Of a stretch of DNA of 64,000 bases, positions 8,596 to 18,215 are shown piece by piece. Source of the stretch: Desulfosporosinus nitroreducens (GTDB lineage Bacteria > Bacillota > Desulfitobacteriia > Desulfitobacteriales > Desulfitobacteriaceae); assembly GCF_023897015.1 (NCBI RefSeq), contig NZ_JAMHFY010000015.1, forward strand, positions 1-64,000, in the 5' to 3' direction. Position 1 is the first letter of the stretch; each line of letters begins with the position of its first letter. The translations under genes and the position numbers were made by a program. Under the pieces are notes generated by a model. That model did no database searches. It saw only the letters and a program-made list of their open reading frames with translations, and was not told the DNA's origin.

Positions 8596-10293
8596 ATGGC
8601 TCATAAAGTAAAAGTAGGTATTGTTGGAATGGGCCAAGGGGGGGCATCCATTTATAAGACGTTACGCAGCATAGAACATATTGAGATTACAGCAGTATGT
8701 GATTGTCGTGAAAATGCTCAGGGGATTAAGATTGCACAGCTTGATGGCATATCTACTTGTTTATCCCTTCGAGACTTTTTAAAGGTCCCCAATCTTGATG
8801 TAATTATTGAGGCTACGGGAATTGAAGATGTTCAAAAACAAATAGAACGAGATAAAGAAAAATCTTGTGCAGTGATTGAAGCTCAAGGAGCTAATCTAAT
8901 GATGTCTCTTATTGAAGAAAAGGAAAAGTTAGCGGATATTAAACGTTTAAAAGGCGAACTCGATGCTATTCTGAACTCTGTCCAGGAAGCCATCGAAGTA
9001 GCTGGTATTGATGGGAGCATCAAATATGTCAACCCGTCGTTTAGTCGCGTAACTTCAATTCCCGCAAGTCGCAGAATAGGCAACAATATTTTTGAAGTCT
9101 CTCCCAATGGTGCTCTAGCTCGCTCTCTTCGTACGCATGAAGCAGTATTTGCTCATCGTGCAGTTGTCGGAGGAGCTAATGTAGAGGTAGTCGCTAATGC
9201 ATCTCCAATAGTCGTTGAAGGCAAAATGGAAGGTGCTGTCGTCGTTTTTCAACCTCTGACGGATATCTATAAATTAATGGAACAGTTGAAAGCATCCAAT
9301 CGAGTGATTGACGATTTACAAACCCGCATTAATCAGATCTCCACCAGCTCGTATACCTTTGATGATCTAATTGGAAGTCATCCTGAATTCGAAAGCGCTT
9401 TGGATTTGGCTCGAAAGGCTGCCAAAAGCAATACAACAATTCTTATTACAGGAGAATCCGGTACTGGAAAAGAGTTGTTTGCTCACGCAATTCATGGCAC
9501 AAGTTTGCGTCTTGACAAACCATTTATCAAGGTCAACTGTGCTGCTATTCCGGAAACACTGCTCGAGAGTGAGTTTTTTGGACATGAAAAGGGTGCATTT
9601 ACAGGGGCGTTGAAAACAAAACTGGGAAAGATGGAGTTAGCTAATGGTGGAACCATCTTTTTAGATGAGATTGGTGATATGAACCTTTATTTACAAGCTA
9701 AGTTATTGCGAGTCATCCAGGAAATGGAGTTTGAAAGGGTAGGTGGGTCACAAACAATCAAAGTGGATGTTCGCGTAATTGCTGCAACTAATCGCAATTT
9801 GCTCGAGATGGTCAAACAAGGGGATTTTCGAGAAGATCTTTATTACCGTCTCAATGTTTTAGAATTGCGTTTGCCATCACTTCGAAATCATAAGGATGAT
9901 ATTCCAGCTTATGTGCATTCCCTTATAGCTAAGTTTAACCGAAAGTTTGGAAAACACGTTAAAGGACTAACAACACGAGCAGAAGAAGTGTTAATGCAAT
10001 ACGACTGGCCAGGCAATATTCGTGAACTTCAAAATGTCATAGAACGGGCTATGGTAACGGTAGATGAAGAAATAATTACCCATAAACAACTCCTTAATCT
10101 TGTGGATTTTCCTTTAACCTCACAGCAAGAGCATACAATCGAAGGACTTATCCCCATTGAAGAAATGGAAAAGCAACTAATCCGCATGGCCTTGGAGCGT
10201 TATGGTAACTCTGTAGAAGGAAAGAAGCAAGCAGCTAAGGCCTTAAGGATCTCCTTGGCAACTCTTTATAATAAACTGAAGATGATGACCTAG
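8596..10293 (+). CDS. Sigma-54 activator with N-terminal Rossmann and PAS domains
   Basis: Enhancer-binding protein of 565 residues. Residues 1-115 resemble a dinucleotide-binding fold: [15 protein letters not shown] is a glycine-rich loop, and [14 protein letters not shown] and LDVIIEATG follow as in Gfo/Idh or dehydrogenase-type domains. A PAS domain covers about 125-240 ([20 protein letters not shown]). The AAA+ domain shows Walker A GESGTGKE, the sigma-54 contact loop GAFTGA, Walker [12 protein letters not shown] and [10 protein letters not shown]. The C-terminus is a Fis-type helix-turn-helix ([19 protein letters not shown]). It needs RNA polymerase with sigma-54. The nearest sigma-54 promoter is 220 bp downstream, before the fumarate reductase operon, which is its likely target. 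Sensing of NAD(H) by the N-terminal domain is inference. Confidence 0.93.
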   Translation: MAHKVKVGIVGMGQGGASIYKTLRSIEHIEITAVCDCRENAQGIKIAQLDGISTCLSLRDFLKVPNLDVIIEATGIEDVQKQIERDKEKSCAVIEAQGANLMMSLIEEKEKLADIKRLKGELDAILNSVQEAIEVAGIDGSIKYVNPSFSRVTSIPASRRIGNNIFEVSPNGALARSLRTHEAVFAHRAVVGGANVEVVANASPIVVEGKMEGAVVVFQPLTDIYKLMEQLKASNRVIDDLQTRINQISTSSYTFDDLIGSHPEFESALDLARKAAKSNTTILITGESGTGKELFAHAIHGTSLRLDKPFIKVNCAAIPETLLESEFFGHEKGAFTGALKTKLGKMELANGGTIFLDEIGDMNLYLQAKLLRVIQEMEFERVGGSQTIKVDVRVIAATNRNLLEMVKQGDFREDLYYRLNVLELRLPSLRNHKDDIPAYVHSLIAKFNRKFGKHVKGLTTRAEEVLMQYDWPGNIRELQNVIERAMVTVDEEIITHKQLLNLVDFPLTSQQEHTIEGLIPIEEMEKQLIRMALERYGNSVEGKKQAAKALRISLATLYNKLKMMT

Positions 10294-10510
10294 GTACAAA
10301 AATATATAATTTACTATTATAATTTTTAGAACTATCTTTTATAGATTCTAGAATTTATAAACTATTTTGTTGCCAGCTATTCATTTAAAGTTGCAGTTGT
10401 ACTTTGAATCAAAATTATATTACTTCAAAGTATAACTGGAATCAGCTAAACAAAAGGATAAAAAAATTTTTACTAATAAAAATCAGAAAAGTGATTATAT
10501 TCTATCTATT

Positions 10511-10525
10511 TGGCACGGAGATTGC
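10511..10525 (+). promoter_or_regulatory. Sigma-54 (-24/-12) promoter of the fumarate reductase operon
   Basis: TGGCACGGAGATTGC matches the -24/-12 consensus TGGCACG-N4-TTGC(A/T) completely, with GG and GC separated by exactly 10 bases. It lies 115 bp upstream of the cytochrome b gene and directly downstream of a sigma-54 activator gene. The rest of 10294-10639 is AT-rich. I see no clear activator palindrome or coding sequence in it. Confidence 0.85.
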
Positions 10526-10639
10526 TATCTATAGATATAGAAGCAAAAACATAAATGGAGGATTAGACAAAGATGTTCACTCTACAGAAAAAATACTTGA
10601 ATTACTCGACAAATGAGTTCGGAAGAGAGGATTGAGAAT

Positions 10640-11245
10640 ATGAGTACGACACAAAGCCCTTACCACTTTTTAATTCGACGAGTTCATTCTATTTTAGGTT
10701 TGGTGCCAATCGGATTCTTTCTGACCTTTCACTTGATTCTTAATTTAACAGCCCTTGGGGGGGCAAAACAGTATGACCTGATTATAAGTACCATGCAGAG
10801 TTTCTCGGGGATTTTCATTATTGAACTTGTCGTCATATTTATACCTATCGCCGTGCATGCGATATATGGAACATGGGTGGTCTATACCGGGCAGGCCAAT
10901 ATTTTAAGATATAAATACGCCCGAAATTGGTTCTATATTATCCAAAGAATTTCTGGTCTTTACACTTTTGTCTTTGTAATTATTCATGTTTATCTTTTGC
11001 GTTTCGGAGAAGCAAATTTTTCAGCGTTGTCACAATTTTTGAGTCAGCCTCTGGGACTGCTCTTTTACGTTTTGGGCGTATTGTTCTCAATCTTTCATTT
11101 CACTAACGGTCTATGGGCTTTTGCGATTACATGGGGTTTGACCATTGGACCGCATTCACAGAAAGTTTGGTTATATACGTTAGGAGTTGTTTTTGTTCTC
11201 CTGTCTGCAATCGGAATGTCGGATATCTTTGCTTTTCTAAAATAA
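10640..11245 (+). CDS. sdhC: Succinate dehydrogenase/fumarate reductase cytochrome b subunit
   Basis: Diheme membrane anchor of 201 residues, of the Bacillus SdhC / Wolinella FrdC type with five helices. Histidines suitable for heme b ligation occur in RRVHSILG, LTFHLILN, IAVHAIYG, VIIHVYLLR and SIFHFTNG. It links the flavoprotein and iron-sulfur subunits to the menaquinone pool. The ATG at 10640 has an AGAGG site; an in-frame ATG at 10613 has none. It is the first gene of the operon behind the sigma-54 promoter. In a sulfite reducer the complex could run as fumarate reductase or as succinate dehydrogenase; sequence alone does not decide. Confidence 0.93.
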   Translation: MSTTQSPYHFLIRRVHSILGLVPIGFFLTFHLILNLTALGGAKQYDLIISTMQSFSGIFIIELVVIFIPIAVHAIYGTWVVYTGQANILRYKYARNWFYIIQRISGLYTFVFVIIHVYLLRFGEANFSALSQFLSQPLGLLFYVLGVLFSIFHFTNGLWAFAITWGLTIGPHSQKVWLYTLGVVFVLLSAIGMSDIFAFLK

Positions 11246-11317
11246 TAGCAAATTGCTTAGACACCGGTATCAATATCATCTGCACAAAATTGACATGAAA
11301 GAGTGGAGGGTCAGGGG

Positions 11318-13057
11318 ATGAGTAAAGTCATCGTAGTGGGAGGCGGCTTAGCAGGACTTATGGCCACGATTAAGATGGCCGAGGCTGGTACGCACGTCGA
11401 CTTATTTTCTTTAGTGCCTGTCAAACGGTCGCATTCCGTTTGTGCCCAAGGGGGAATTAACGGAGCAGTCAATACCAAAGGAGAGGGAGACTCTACATGG
11501 AATCACTTTGATGATTCAATTTATGGAGGAGACTTTCTCGCTAATCAACCGCCCGTAAAAGCCATGTGCGATGAAGCGCCAGGAATTATCCATTTGATGG
11601 ACAGAATGGGAGTGATGTTTAGTCGAACGTCTGAGGGGCTTCTTGATTTTCGCCGTTTTGGTGGAACAAAGTTTTGTCGGACAGCCTTTGCCGGGGCTAC
11701 AACTGGTCAGCAACTTCTCTATGCGCTCGATGAGCAAGTTCGACGTTATGAGGTTGAAGGATTAGTTCAAAAATACGAACACTGGGAATTACTCTCGGTT
11801 GTGCTTGATGAAGGGGATTGCAAAGGGATCGTTGCTCAAAATCTGCGAGATATGGGCATTGAATCATTTGCGTCTGACGCCGTGATCATTGCTACCGGAG
11901 GCCCGGGAGCGGTCTTTGGCAAAAGCACAAATTCCACAATTTGTACCGGAAGTGCAGTTTCAGCATTATATCAACAAGGAGTGAAGTACGCGAACGGTGA
12001 GTTTATCCAAATTCACCCCACTGCTATCCCGGGTGATGACAAGCTTAGGCTAATGTCTGAATCTGCTCGGGGAGAAGGTGGACGCGTATGGACTTATAAA
12101 GACGGGAAACCTTGGTATTTCCTTGAGGAAATGTTTCCAGCTTACGGAAATTTGGTTCCAAGGGATATTGCGACTCGTGCGATTTATGAAGTGGTCTTCG
12201 ACAAGGGGCTTGGTATTAATGGCGAAAATATGGTTTATCTAGATCTGTCGCACATTGATCCGCACCGTCTGCAACTTAAATTGGGTGGAATCCTGGAAAT
12301 CTATGAGAAGTTTGTTGGGGATGATCCGAAGAAAGTGCCTATGCGTATTTTTCCGGCAGTTCACTACTCTATGGGCGGTCTTTGGGTGGATTATGACCAG
12401 ATGACAAATATTCCGGGACTTTTTGCTGCTGGGGAATGTGAATACCAGTATCATGGAGCAAACCGTCTTGGGGCTAACTCGTTGCTTTCCGCTATCTACG
12501 GAGGTATGGTAGCTGGCCCGAAGGTGATGGAATATATTAAGAACAATAATAAAAAACAGACTCCTAGCATTCATGAGCCGGCGTTTCAGAAAGAAAAGAA
12601 ACATCAAGTTGATCAATGGGCTAAGATACAGGCTATGAAAGGGCCGGAAAACCCTTATCTTCTTCATAAAGAACTTGGTGATATTATGACTCTGAACGTT
12701 ACTGTCGTACGTTATAACGATAAATTAGCTGAAACAGACGCTGTGCTTCAAAGTCTCATGAAACGTTGGCATAATATCGGAAGAAGTGACAACATCGAAT
12801 GGGGAACCCAGGAAGGAACGTTTATTCGGCAACTTTGGAACATGCTGGAATTAGCCAGAGTCATAGCCTTAGGAGCTTTAAACCGTAATGAGAGCAGAGG
12901 GGCTCACTATAAGCCGGATTATCCAGAAAGAGATGATAAAAACTGGTTAAAAACAACCATTGCTACGTGGACAACGAGCGGCCCAGAACTAAGTTATGAA
13001 CCAGTTGATGTCTCATTGATTCCGTTGCGTGCCCGTCGTTACGATATTGATAAATAG
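11318..13057 (+). CDS. sdhA: Succinate dehydrogenase/fumarate reductase flavoprotein
   Basis: FAD-containing catalytic subunit of 579 residues that interconverts succinate and fumarate. N-terminal FAD fold: VIVVGGGLAGLMATIKMAEAG. The flavin-attachment motif is SHSVCAQGGINGAV; the expected covalent-FAD His is followed in most members by S/T at this point. Catalytic-site stretches are IQIHPTAIPG, ESARGEGG, VHYSMGGLWVD and GANRLGANSLL. The C-terminal region (RNESRGAHYKPDYPERDD) is also typical. The ATG at 11318 is preceded by GTGGAGGG; the upstream GTG at 11303 lies too close to that site. It is followed 12 bases later by the iron-sulfur subunit. Confidence 0.95.
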   Translation: MSKVIVVGGGLAGLMATIKMAEAGTHVDLFSLVPVKRSHSVCAQGGINGAVNTKGEGDSTWNHFDDSIYGGDFLANQPPVKAMCDEAPGIIHLMDRMGVMFSRTSEGLLDFRRFGGTKFCRTAFAGATTGQQLLYALDEQVRRYEVEGLVQKYEHWELLSVVLDEGDCKGIVAQNLRDMGIESFASDAVIIATGGPGAVFGKSTNSTICTGSAVSALYQQGVKYANGEFIQIHPTAIPGDDKLRLMSESARGEGGRVWTYKDGKPWYFLEEMFPAYGNLVPRDIATRAIYEVVFDKGLGINGENMVYLDLSHIDPHRLQLKLGGILEIYEKFVGDDPKKVPMRIFPAVHYSMGGLWVDYDQMTNIPGLFAAGECEYQYHGANRLGANSLLSAIYGGMVAGPKVMEYIKNNNKKQTPSIHEPAFQKEKKHQVDQWAKIQAMKGPENPYLLHKELGDIMTLNVTVVRYNDKLAETDAVLQSLMKRWHNIGRSDNIEWGTQEGTFIRQLWNMLELARVIALGALNRNESRGAHYKPDYPERDDKNWLKTTIATWTTSGPELSYEPVDVSLIPLRARRYDIDK

Positions 13058-13069
13058 GAGGGGTTTAAG

Positions 13070-13822
13070 ATGGCTGAGCAAAAAACTATACGTTTGAAAA
13101 TCCGCCGCCAGGACGGACCAAATAAACCCTTCCATTGGGAAGAGTTCGAAATAGCCTATCGTGAAAAGTCAAATGTAATTTCTTGTTTAATGGAGATTCA
13201 GAAAAATCCGGTTACCGCATCTGGTAAAAAGACGACCCCGGTGGTTTGGGAATGTAACTGTCTAGAGGAAGTTTGCGGAGCTTGTACCATGAATATTAAT
13301 GGACAGGGTAAGCAGGCGTGTTCAGCACTGGTAGACCAACTTGACCAGCCGATTGTTCTTGAACCATTAACCAAATTTCCCTTAGTACGCGATCTAATGG
13401 TTGACAGGCAGATCATGTTCGATCACTTGAAAACAGTCCATGCTTGGATCCCTATTGACGGGACTTATAATTTGGGCTCAGGCCCTAGGATGCCTGAAGT
13501 GAAGCGACAGTGGGCCTATGAATTATCTAAGTGTATGACCTGCGGATGCTGCATGGAAGCCTGTCCACAAGTCAACTCACGTTCTAAGTTTATAGGTCCG
13601 TCTGCTATTTCTCAAGTTCGTCTGTTTAATACCCATCCTACGGGTGAAATGAATAAACATGAAAGATTGGCGGCGTTGCTGGATGAAGGTGGAATCGCTG
13701 ATTGCGGCAATTCGCAAAACTGTGTACGTGCCTGTCCAAAGGAGATACCCCTGACAACCAGCTTGGCAGACTTAAATCGTGAAACTAATAAATTTGCTCT
13801 TGATCAATGGTTAAGAAAGTGA
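13070..13822 (+). CDS. sdhB: Succinate dehydrogenase/fumarate reductase iron-sulfur subunit
   Basis: Electron-transfer subunit of 250 residues. The N-terminal domain binds a [2Fe-2S] cluster through CNCLEEVCGACTMNINGQ and the later Cys in KQAC. The C-terminal domain carries CMTCGCCMEACPQ and CGNSQNCVRACPKEIPLT for the [4Fe-4S] and [3Fe-4S] clusters. It joins the flavoprotein to the diheme cytochrome. The GGAGGGG site lies 8 bases before the ATG, and the 12-base gap to sdhA indicates one operon. Confidence 0.95.
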   Translation: MAEQKTIRLKIRRQDGPNKPFHWEEFEIAYREKSNVISCLMEIQKNPVTASGKKTTPVVWECNCLEEVCGACTMNINGQGKQACSALVDQLDQPIVLEPLTKFPLVRDLMVDRQIMFDHLKTVHAWIPIDGTYNLGSGPRMPEVKRQWAYELSKCMTCGCCMEACPQVNSRSKFIGPSAISQVRLFNTHPTGEMNKHERLAALLDEGGIADCGNSQNCVRACPKEIPLTTSLADLNRETNKFALDQWLRK

Positions 13823-13960
13823 TATTTTAACAATATAGTAATATTTTTGATAAAATTCAGAATTTTAATTCACCTACTAAATATACTAGTAGTATAAAAT
13901 GGATAGCTTCGATCAATTCTAAGTTAAATGTTAGATTAGTGAAAAGGAGATTTTGAGTCT

Positions 13961-14161
13961 ATGAAAACTCTGCAAGAAGAAGCCTTTGCTCATCAGAACG
14001 AAATGAGTTCCGTAGAAGCATGGTCAAGAATGTCATTCAGTGATGAAGAGCGCAATGTACAACAAGATAATCTAAGTTTATTCGGCCCATGTTGCGCCAA
14101 TGGGTGTCAATATTGTCGTCCAAATTGTCACGAGCAGCCTGATAGATCAAATTACTTTTGA
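13961..14161 (+). CDS. Small cysteine-rich protein, unknown function
   Basis: A 66-residue acidic protein with a good AAAAGGAG ribosome site. The first 40 residues are hydrophilic. The C-terminal part has five cysteines (44, 45, 49, 52, 56) in the pattern CC-x3-C-x2-C-x3-C followed by His57, which could bind a metal or an iron-sulfur cluster. I do not recognise the family. It follows sdhB after 138 bases and ends before a strong terminator, so it may belong to the fumarate reductase transcript or have its own promoter (TATAAA at about 13896). Confidence 0.6.
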   Translation: MKTLQEEAFAHQNEMSSVEAWSRMSFSDEERNVQQDNLSLFGPCCANGCQYCRPNCHEQPDRSNYF

Positions 14162-14229
14162 TAATGGATTTTCATAAGCATTAGTCATTCAGATCCAGAA
14201 AAGAATGTTTTTATAGATCCAAATACTTG

Positions 14230-14256
14230 GGATTAGCCTCTAGGCTAATCCTTTTT
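14230..14256 (+). terminator. Terminator after the Cys-rich gene
   Basis: GGATTAGCC / GGCTAATCC stem (14230-14238 / 14243-14251) with loop TCTA, then TTTTT. It closes the sdh region. The remainder of 14162-14452 shows nothing else clear. Confidence 0.88.
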
Positions 14257-14452
14257 GCTTTATAACCTGTTTCAAGGCAAATGTAACACTTAAACGATTA
14301 TAATGATATGTAAATAAGACATACTACCTTTGGCAGCTGAATTATTTTGCACCATGAGCCCCCTTTCGCTATAATGAATGGGAATACATGGTGTGTCTAT
14401 TAATGGACTAAGAATTAGAATGGTATATTGCATTAGGGAAAGGAAACTAACA

Positions 14453-15298
14453 ATGATTGAAATTGGGAAATTTTATAAACTTAAGATTGCAAACTTTACA
14501 TCCTTCGGTGCCTATTTAGATGCGGGTACAGGCGTAAGGCACGATAATATCTTGTTGCCGATTAAACAATTACCAGAGGGCGCTAAAGAGGGAGATGAAT
14601 TAGAGGTTTTCATGTATCGAGATTCTGAAGAACGATTAATCGCCACGACTAGAAAACCGCTGGCTAAATTAGGGGATTTAGCCTACCTTAAGGTCAACGC
14701 CAAGACAAAAATTGGAGCCTTTTTAGATTGGGGTTTAGAGAGAGGATTGTTTCTGCCTTTTAAGGAACAGAAGTATCCGATTGAAGTAGGAAAAAGTTAT
14801 TTAGTTAAAGTTTATTTAGATAAGAGTCAGAGACTGAGTGCTACGACAGAAATTTATGAGTATCTCAGTGCAAGTACGCCTTATCAAAAGGACGATAAAG
14901 TTGTTGGTACGGTCTACTCCGTAAATCCCGAAATTGGGGCTTTTGTTGCTGTAGACAATAAGTACATGGGACTTATTCCTCTTAATGAGTATTTCGCAGA
15001 ACTAAAAGAAGGGGATCAAGTAGAGGCTCGAGTGATCCGAGTTCGAGAAGATGGCAAGCTTGACCTGTCTCCGAGAGAACTTTCGCATATTCAAATGGGA
15101 TCAGATACCGTGAAGATCCTGCAAGGAATTAAAGATCACGATGGATTTTTAGCACTTAATGATAAAAGCAGTCCCATCGAAATCCAAAGTCGTCTTAACA
15201 TGAGTAAGGCAGCCTTCAAAAGAGCTTTAGGTAAACTTCTTAAGGAGAATAAAGTGATCCAGACAGAAGATGGTCTGAAAAAATTACCTAACCGATAG
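14453..15298 (+). CDS. CvfB-like S1 RNA-binding protein
   Basis: 281 residues, the size of Bacillus YitL and Staphylococcus CvfB. It is built of consecutive S1-like OB folds: [19 protein letters not shown] at the N-terminus, [17 protein letters not shown] at about 75-95 and [19 protein letters not shown] at about 145-165. A C-terminal winged helix follows ([20 protein letters not shown]). Family members bind RNA and affect expression of virulence or stress genes; the role here is unknown. The ATG at 14453 has a GGGAAAGG site; an in-frame ATG at 14378 lacks one. Confidence 0.87.
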   Translation: MIEIGKFYKLKIANFTSFGAYLDAGTGVRHDNILLPIKQLPEGAKEGDELEVFMYRDSEERLIATTRKPLAKLGDLAYLKVNAKTKIGAFLDWGLERGLFLPFKEQKYPIEVGKSYLVKVYLDKSQRLSATTEIYEYLSASTPYQKDDKVVGTVYSVNPEIGAFVAVDNKYMGLIPLNEYFAELKEGDQVEARVIRVREDGKLDLSPRELSHIQMGSDTVKILQGIKDHDGFLALNDKSSPIEIQSRLNMSKAAFKRALGKLLKENKVIQTEDGLKKLPNR

Positions 15299-15357
15299 GA
15301 GAATATGGTCCGTTTCGAGAGGTGTTTCATACATATCGGTTGAGAGAAGTTGAGATT

Positions 15358-15816
15358 ATGAAAATTATCGTCGATGCTGATGCTTGTCCGAAGGCAGTAT
15401 TACAGATTTGCCAGAAGTTAGCCGGTGATTATGCTATCCCTGTCTGGACCGTAGCCAGTTTTAACCATAACATAGTATCTGACAATCATATTGTTGTAGG
15501 TAACTCTTCACAAGAAGCAGACATCCGGGTTATAAATCTTGCCCAAAGGGGAGATGTAGCAGTTACTCAGGATTGGGGTCTGGCGGCCATGTTATTGGGG
15601 AAAGGGGTAAAGTGTTTAAATCCTATAGGAAGAGAGTTTAACCCTTCCACTATTGAGTTTTTACTGGAGGAACGAGAGGCCAAAGCGAAATTCCGCAGAA
15701 GCGGGGGCAGAACGAAAGGTCCCAAAAAAAGAATGCCTGAAAATGATCTGCAATTTGAAAGCTGTCTGCTGGCAGTACTTAAATCAAGCTTTACTAGCGA
15801 TGGGCAAGAACTTTAA
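15358..15816 (+). CDS. UPF0178/YaiI-YqxD family protein
   Basis: 152-residue cytoplasmic protein of the DUF188 (YaiI/YqxD) family, with the N-terminal signature [13 protein letters not shown] and the internal motifs [23 protein letters not shown] and [14 protein letters not shown]. It has a PIN/NYN-like nuclease fold by family knowledge, with acidic residues near the start, but no established function. The start at 15358 has GAGAGAAG upstream. It follows the S1 protein by 59 bases and may be co-transcribed. Confidence 0.9.
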   Translation: MKIIVDADACPKAVLQICQKLAGDYAIPVWTVASFNHNIVSDNHIVVGNSSQEADIRVINLAQRGDVAVTQDWGLAAMLLGKGVKCLNPIGREFNPSTIEFLLEEREAKAKFRRSGGRTKGPKKRMPENDLQFESCLLAVLKSSFTSDGQEL

Positions 15817-15826
15817 CTCTAGAATG

Positions 15827-15856
15827 TTGCAAAAGACTTTGCACTTTTGGTAAAAT
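15827..15856 (+). promoter_or_regulatory. Possible sigma-A promoter for htpG
   Basis: TTGCAA (15827-15832), 18-base spacer, TAAAAT (15851-15856), about 70 bases before the htpG ATG. Both boxes deviate from consensus. No CIRCE repeat is visible, so HrcA control is not supported. Confidence 0.35.
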
Positions 15857-15927
15857 TTGATTAAACTATGGATAGAGGCTCGACTTGTCGGTGCCCCTGC
15901 ATATTTAAACAACGATGGAGGTAAACA

Positions 15928-17775
15928 ATGAGTACCGCAGTAGAAACAAAGGAATTCCAAACAGAAATCAGACAATTATTGGACATTGTTATTCATTCTC
16001 TTTATACTGATCGCGAGATTTTCTTAAGAGAGCTTATTTCCAATGCCGCCGATGCTATGGAGAAGCTCCGTTACACGCAGTTAACAGGACCTGAGGTTAA
16101 GGATAAAGACGCAGTGTTAGAAATCCATATCGATACGGATGATAACTCTCATACATTAACTATAACGGATACCGGAATTGGAATGACCAAAGAAGAGTTA
16201 GTTGAGAATTTAGGAACGATTGCTCATTCGGGGTCAAAGGAATTCTTTAAACATTTAAGTGCTAAAGGGGATCAAAAGGATCTTAACCTCATTGGGCAAT
16301 TCGGAGTTGGTTTTTATTCAGCCTTTATGGTGGCAGATAAAGTGACGATTTACACACGCTCATATCATCAAGAGGGTGAAAGCTTTACTTGGGAATCTGA
16401 CGGTGTCGGAAGTTATACAATTACTGAAGGGGAGGATCGCGTCAGAGGAACAAAGATGGTTCTCCACCTGAAGGAGGATGCCTATGACTTTGCCAAGGAA
16501 GAAACTATCAAACGAGTCATTAAGCAGTACTCCAGTTTTGTACCTTATCCTATCATGGTCAATGAGCAGAAGGTAAATACAGTTGACGCTCTATGGACCA
16601 AAAATAAAAGTGAGATTTTAGACAATGACTACAATGAATTCTATAAGTTCATTGCTAATGCTCATGATGAACCACTCCTTCGATTGCATTTTTCTTCAGA
16701 TGCTCCTTTAAATATAAATACTTTATTATTCGTTCCTAAGGAGAATCTCGAACAATTTGGTTTTGGACGAACGGAGCCTGGGGTAAGCCTCTATTGCAAA
16801 AAAGTTCTTATTCAAGAAAAGTCCCCATTGGTTTTGCCTGAATGGTTGCGTTTCTTAAGAGGGGTAATAGACAGTGAAGAATTGCCCCTTAATATTTCAA
16901 GAGAAACAATGCAAGACAGTGCCTTGATCAGTAAGCTAAACAAAGTTGTTACAAGTCGCTTCCTTAAATTTCTGGACGGCCAAGCGACAGCAGAGCCGGA
17001 GAAGTTCAAAGAATTTTGGGAGAAATTTAACTTCTTCATTAAAGAAGGGGCTGCCAATGATTATACTCACCAAAAAGATCTAATTAAACTATTACGCTTT
17101 GAGTCTTCGAACACAGAGGCTGGGGAACTAGTGTCTCTGGCTGATTACACAGGCCGGATGAAAGATGATCAATCAGCAATCTACTATGTCAATGGCCCAT
17201 CACGTGAAGTTATTGAGTCTGGCCCCTATCTGGAAGTATTCAGAAACAAAGGGATTGAAGTCATATATACGTATGCAGCTATTGACGACTATATCTTTGG
17301 AGCAATCAGAGAACATGAGGGAAAAAGACTTATTTCTGCAGATGAAGCGGATTTGAATTTAGGTGATACCGAAGAGCAGGATAGAAGGGAAGAGGCTCTC
17401 TCGGAAGAAGAAGTCTCAAACCTCACCAGTTGGCTCAAAGAAGTATTAGGGAGTAAGGTAACTGATGTGCGAGAGTCGAAGCGCTTAGTTGACAGTCCGG
17501 CAGTAGTGCTTAGTCCGTATGGCACGAACAGTATGCAACGGATGATGCAAATGATGAATAAGGATCTTAATAATGTAGGCCCCAGTGTCTTAGAAATAAA
17601 TGCGGCACATGCCATGATTAAGCGCTTGGATACTGCTCGTAAAAATGAAGACTCTTTTGCTAAAATTGCTGCAGAACAGATATTCGAAAATGCTCAAATC
17701 GCTGCAGGACTTATCGTAGACCCCAGGGGAATGGTAAATCGTCTCAATGAGATCCTGGAACGTGCCTTAGGATAA
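15928..17775 (+). CDS. htpG: Chaperone HtpG (Hsp90)
   Basis: Bacterial Hsp90 homologue of 615 residues, an ATP-dependent homodimeric chaperone. The N-terminal GHKL ATPase shows FLRELISNAADA, DTGIGMT, LGTIAHSGSKEF and GQFGVGFYSAFMVADKV. The middle domain has LPLNISRETMQDS, and the C-terminal dimerisation region ends with ALG. Length is normal. A GGAGG site lies 8 bases before the ATG, and a terminator follows. It is the only clear heat-shock gene in the window. Confidence 0.97.
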   Translation: MSTAVETKEFQTEIRQLLDIVIHSLYTDREIFLRELISNAADAMEKLRYTQLTGPEVKDKDAVLEIHIDTDDNSHTLTITDTGIGMTKEELVENLGTIAHSGSKEFFKHLSAKGDQKDLNLIGQFGVGFYSAFMVADKVTIYTRSYHQEGESFTWESDGVGSYTITEGEDRVRGTKMVLHLKEDAYDFAKEETIKRVIKQYSSFVPYPIMVNEQKVNTVDALWTKNKSEILDNDYNEFYKFIANAHDEPLLRLHFSSDAPLNINTLLFVPKENLEQFGFGRTEPGVSLYCKKVLIQEKSPLVLPEWLRFLRGVIDSEELPLNISRETMQDSALISKLNKVVTSRFLKFLDGQATAEPEKFKEFWEKFNFFIKEGAANDYTHQKDLIKLLRFESSNTEAGELVSLADYTGRMKDDQSAIYYVNGPSREVIESGPYLEVFRNKGIEVIYTYAAIDDYIFGAIREHEGKRLISADEADLNLGDTEEQDRREEALSEEEVSNLTSWLKEVLGSKVTDVRESKRLVDSPAVVLSPYGTNSMQRMMQMMNKDLNNVGPSVLEINAAHAMIKRLDTARKNEDSFAKIAAEQIFENAQIAAGLIVDPRGMVNRLNEILERALG

Positions 17776-17806
17776 GATAAACGCTGGCCAAGGACGCCCG
17801 AGTAAT

Positions 17807-17842
17807 AGAAAGAGCTACATATTTTCGTAGCTCTTTCTTATT
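17807..17842 (+). terminator. Terminator after htpG
   Basis: A perfect 12-bp stem AGAAAGAGCTAC (17807-17818) / GTAGCTCTTTCT (17827-17838) followed by TATTA. The U-rich part is mostly inside the stem. Confidence 0.75.
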
Positions 17843-17896
17843 AATGATCGCAATACGATTATCTAATTGATCTATAAGAAATAAGAATTTTACAAG

Positions 17897-17914
17897 CTAA
17901 GTAAAATTACTTAG
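17897..17914. promoter_or_regulatory. 18-bp palindrome upstream of the dsr operon
   Basis: CTAAGTAA-AA-TTACTTAG, perfect 8-bp arms, about 300 bp upstream of the RsbRD_N gene in the 440-bp gap after htpG. It looks like an operator for a dimeric regulator. No regulator can be assigned. Confidence 0.45.
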
Positions 17915-18081
17915 ACTGATAGTGATAATAAGAACAAATGTATTTCTCGAACTTTGGTTTACTAACCCCTTTGTTAATAGTTTAACGATAAAGGAGGATG
18001 CGCTCCTATTTATGAGTAGAGGTTAGCCATAGTTAAAAGGAGAGATAGGACACCATTTATGTGAAAACGTTCTCAGGATAG

Positions 18082-18115
18082 GTCGATGTTGAACAGAGCT
18101 TTATTCAACATCGAC
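18082..18115 (+). other. Perfect 12-bp hairpin in the dsr leader
   Basis: GTCGATGTTGAA (18082-18093) / TTCAACATCGAC (18104-18115) with a 10-base loop. No T run follows, so it is not a standard terminator. It lies 100 bp before the first gene of the dsr module and may be a leader RNA structure. A second small GGAG/CTCC hairpin lies near 17995-18008. The rest of 17776-18215 is non-coding. Confidence 0.5.
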
Positions 18116-18215
18116 TGAATTGTGTTACAAAGACGTATTAAATGGTGGATTTGAACGTTCCTGGTAGAAAAGACAAAATGGATTTTGCTATTTAAACTAC
18201 AAGGAGTGGTCAAAA

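Noticed and set aside
10404-10616. 70-codon open frame upstream of sdhC
   Set aside because: It overlaps the sigma-54 promoter, is very Lys/Ile/Tyr-rich as expected from random AT-rich DNA, and has no ribosome site.
12239-12667. 142-codon antisense frame in sdhA
   Set aside because: Shadow of the strongly conserved flavoprotein gene; no ribosome site or recognisable domain.
15827-15927. CIRCE (HrcA) operator before htpG
   Set aside because: The TTAGCACTC-N9-GAGTGCTAA repeat is not present.
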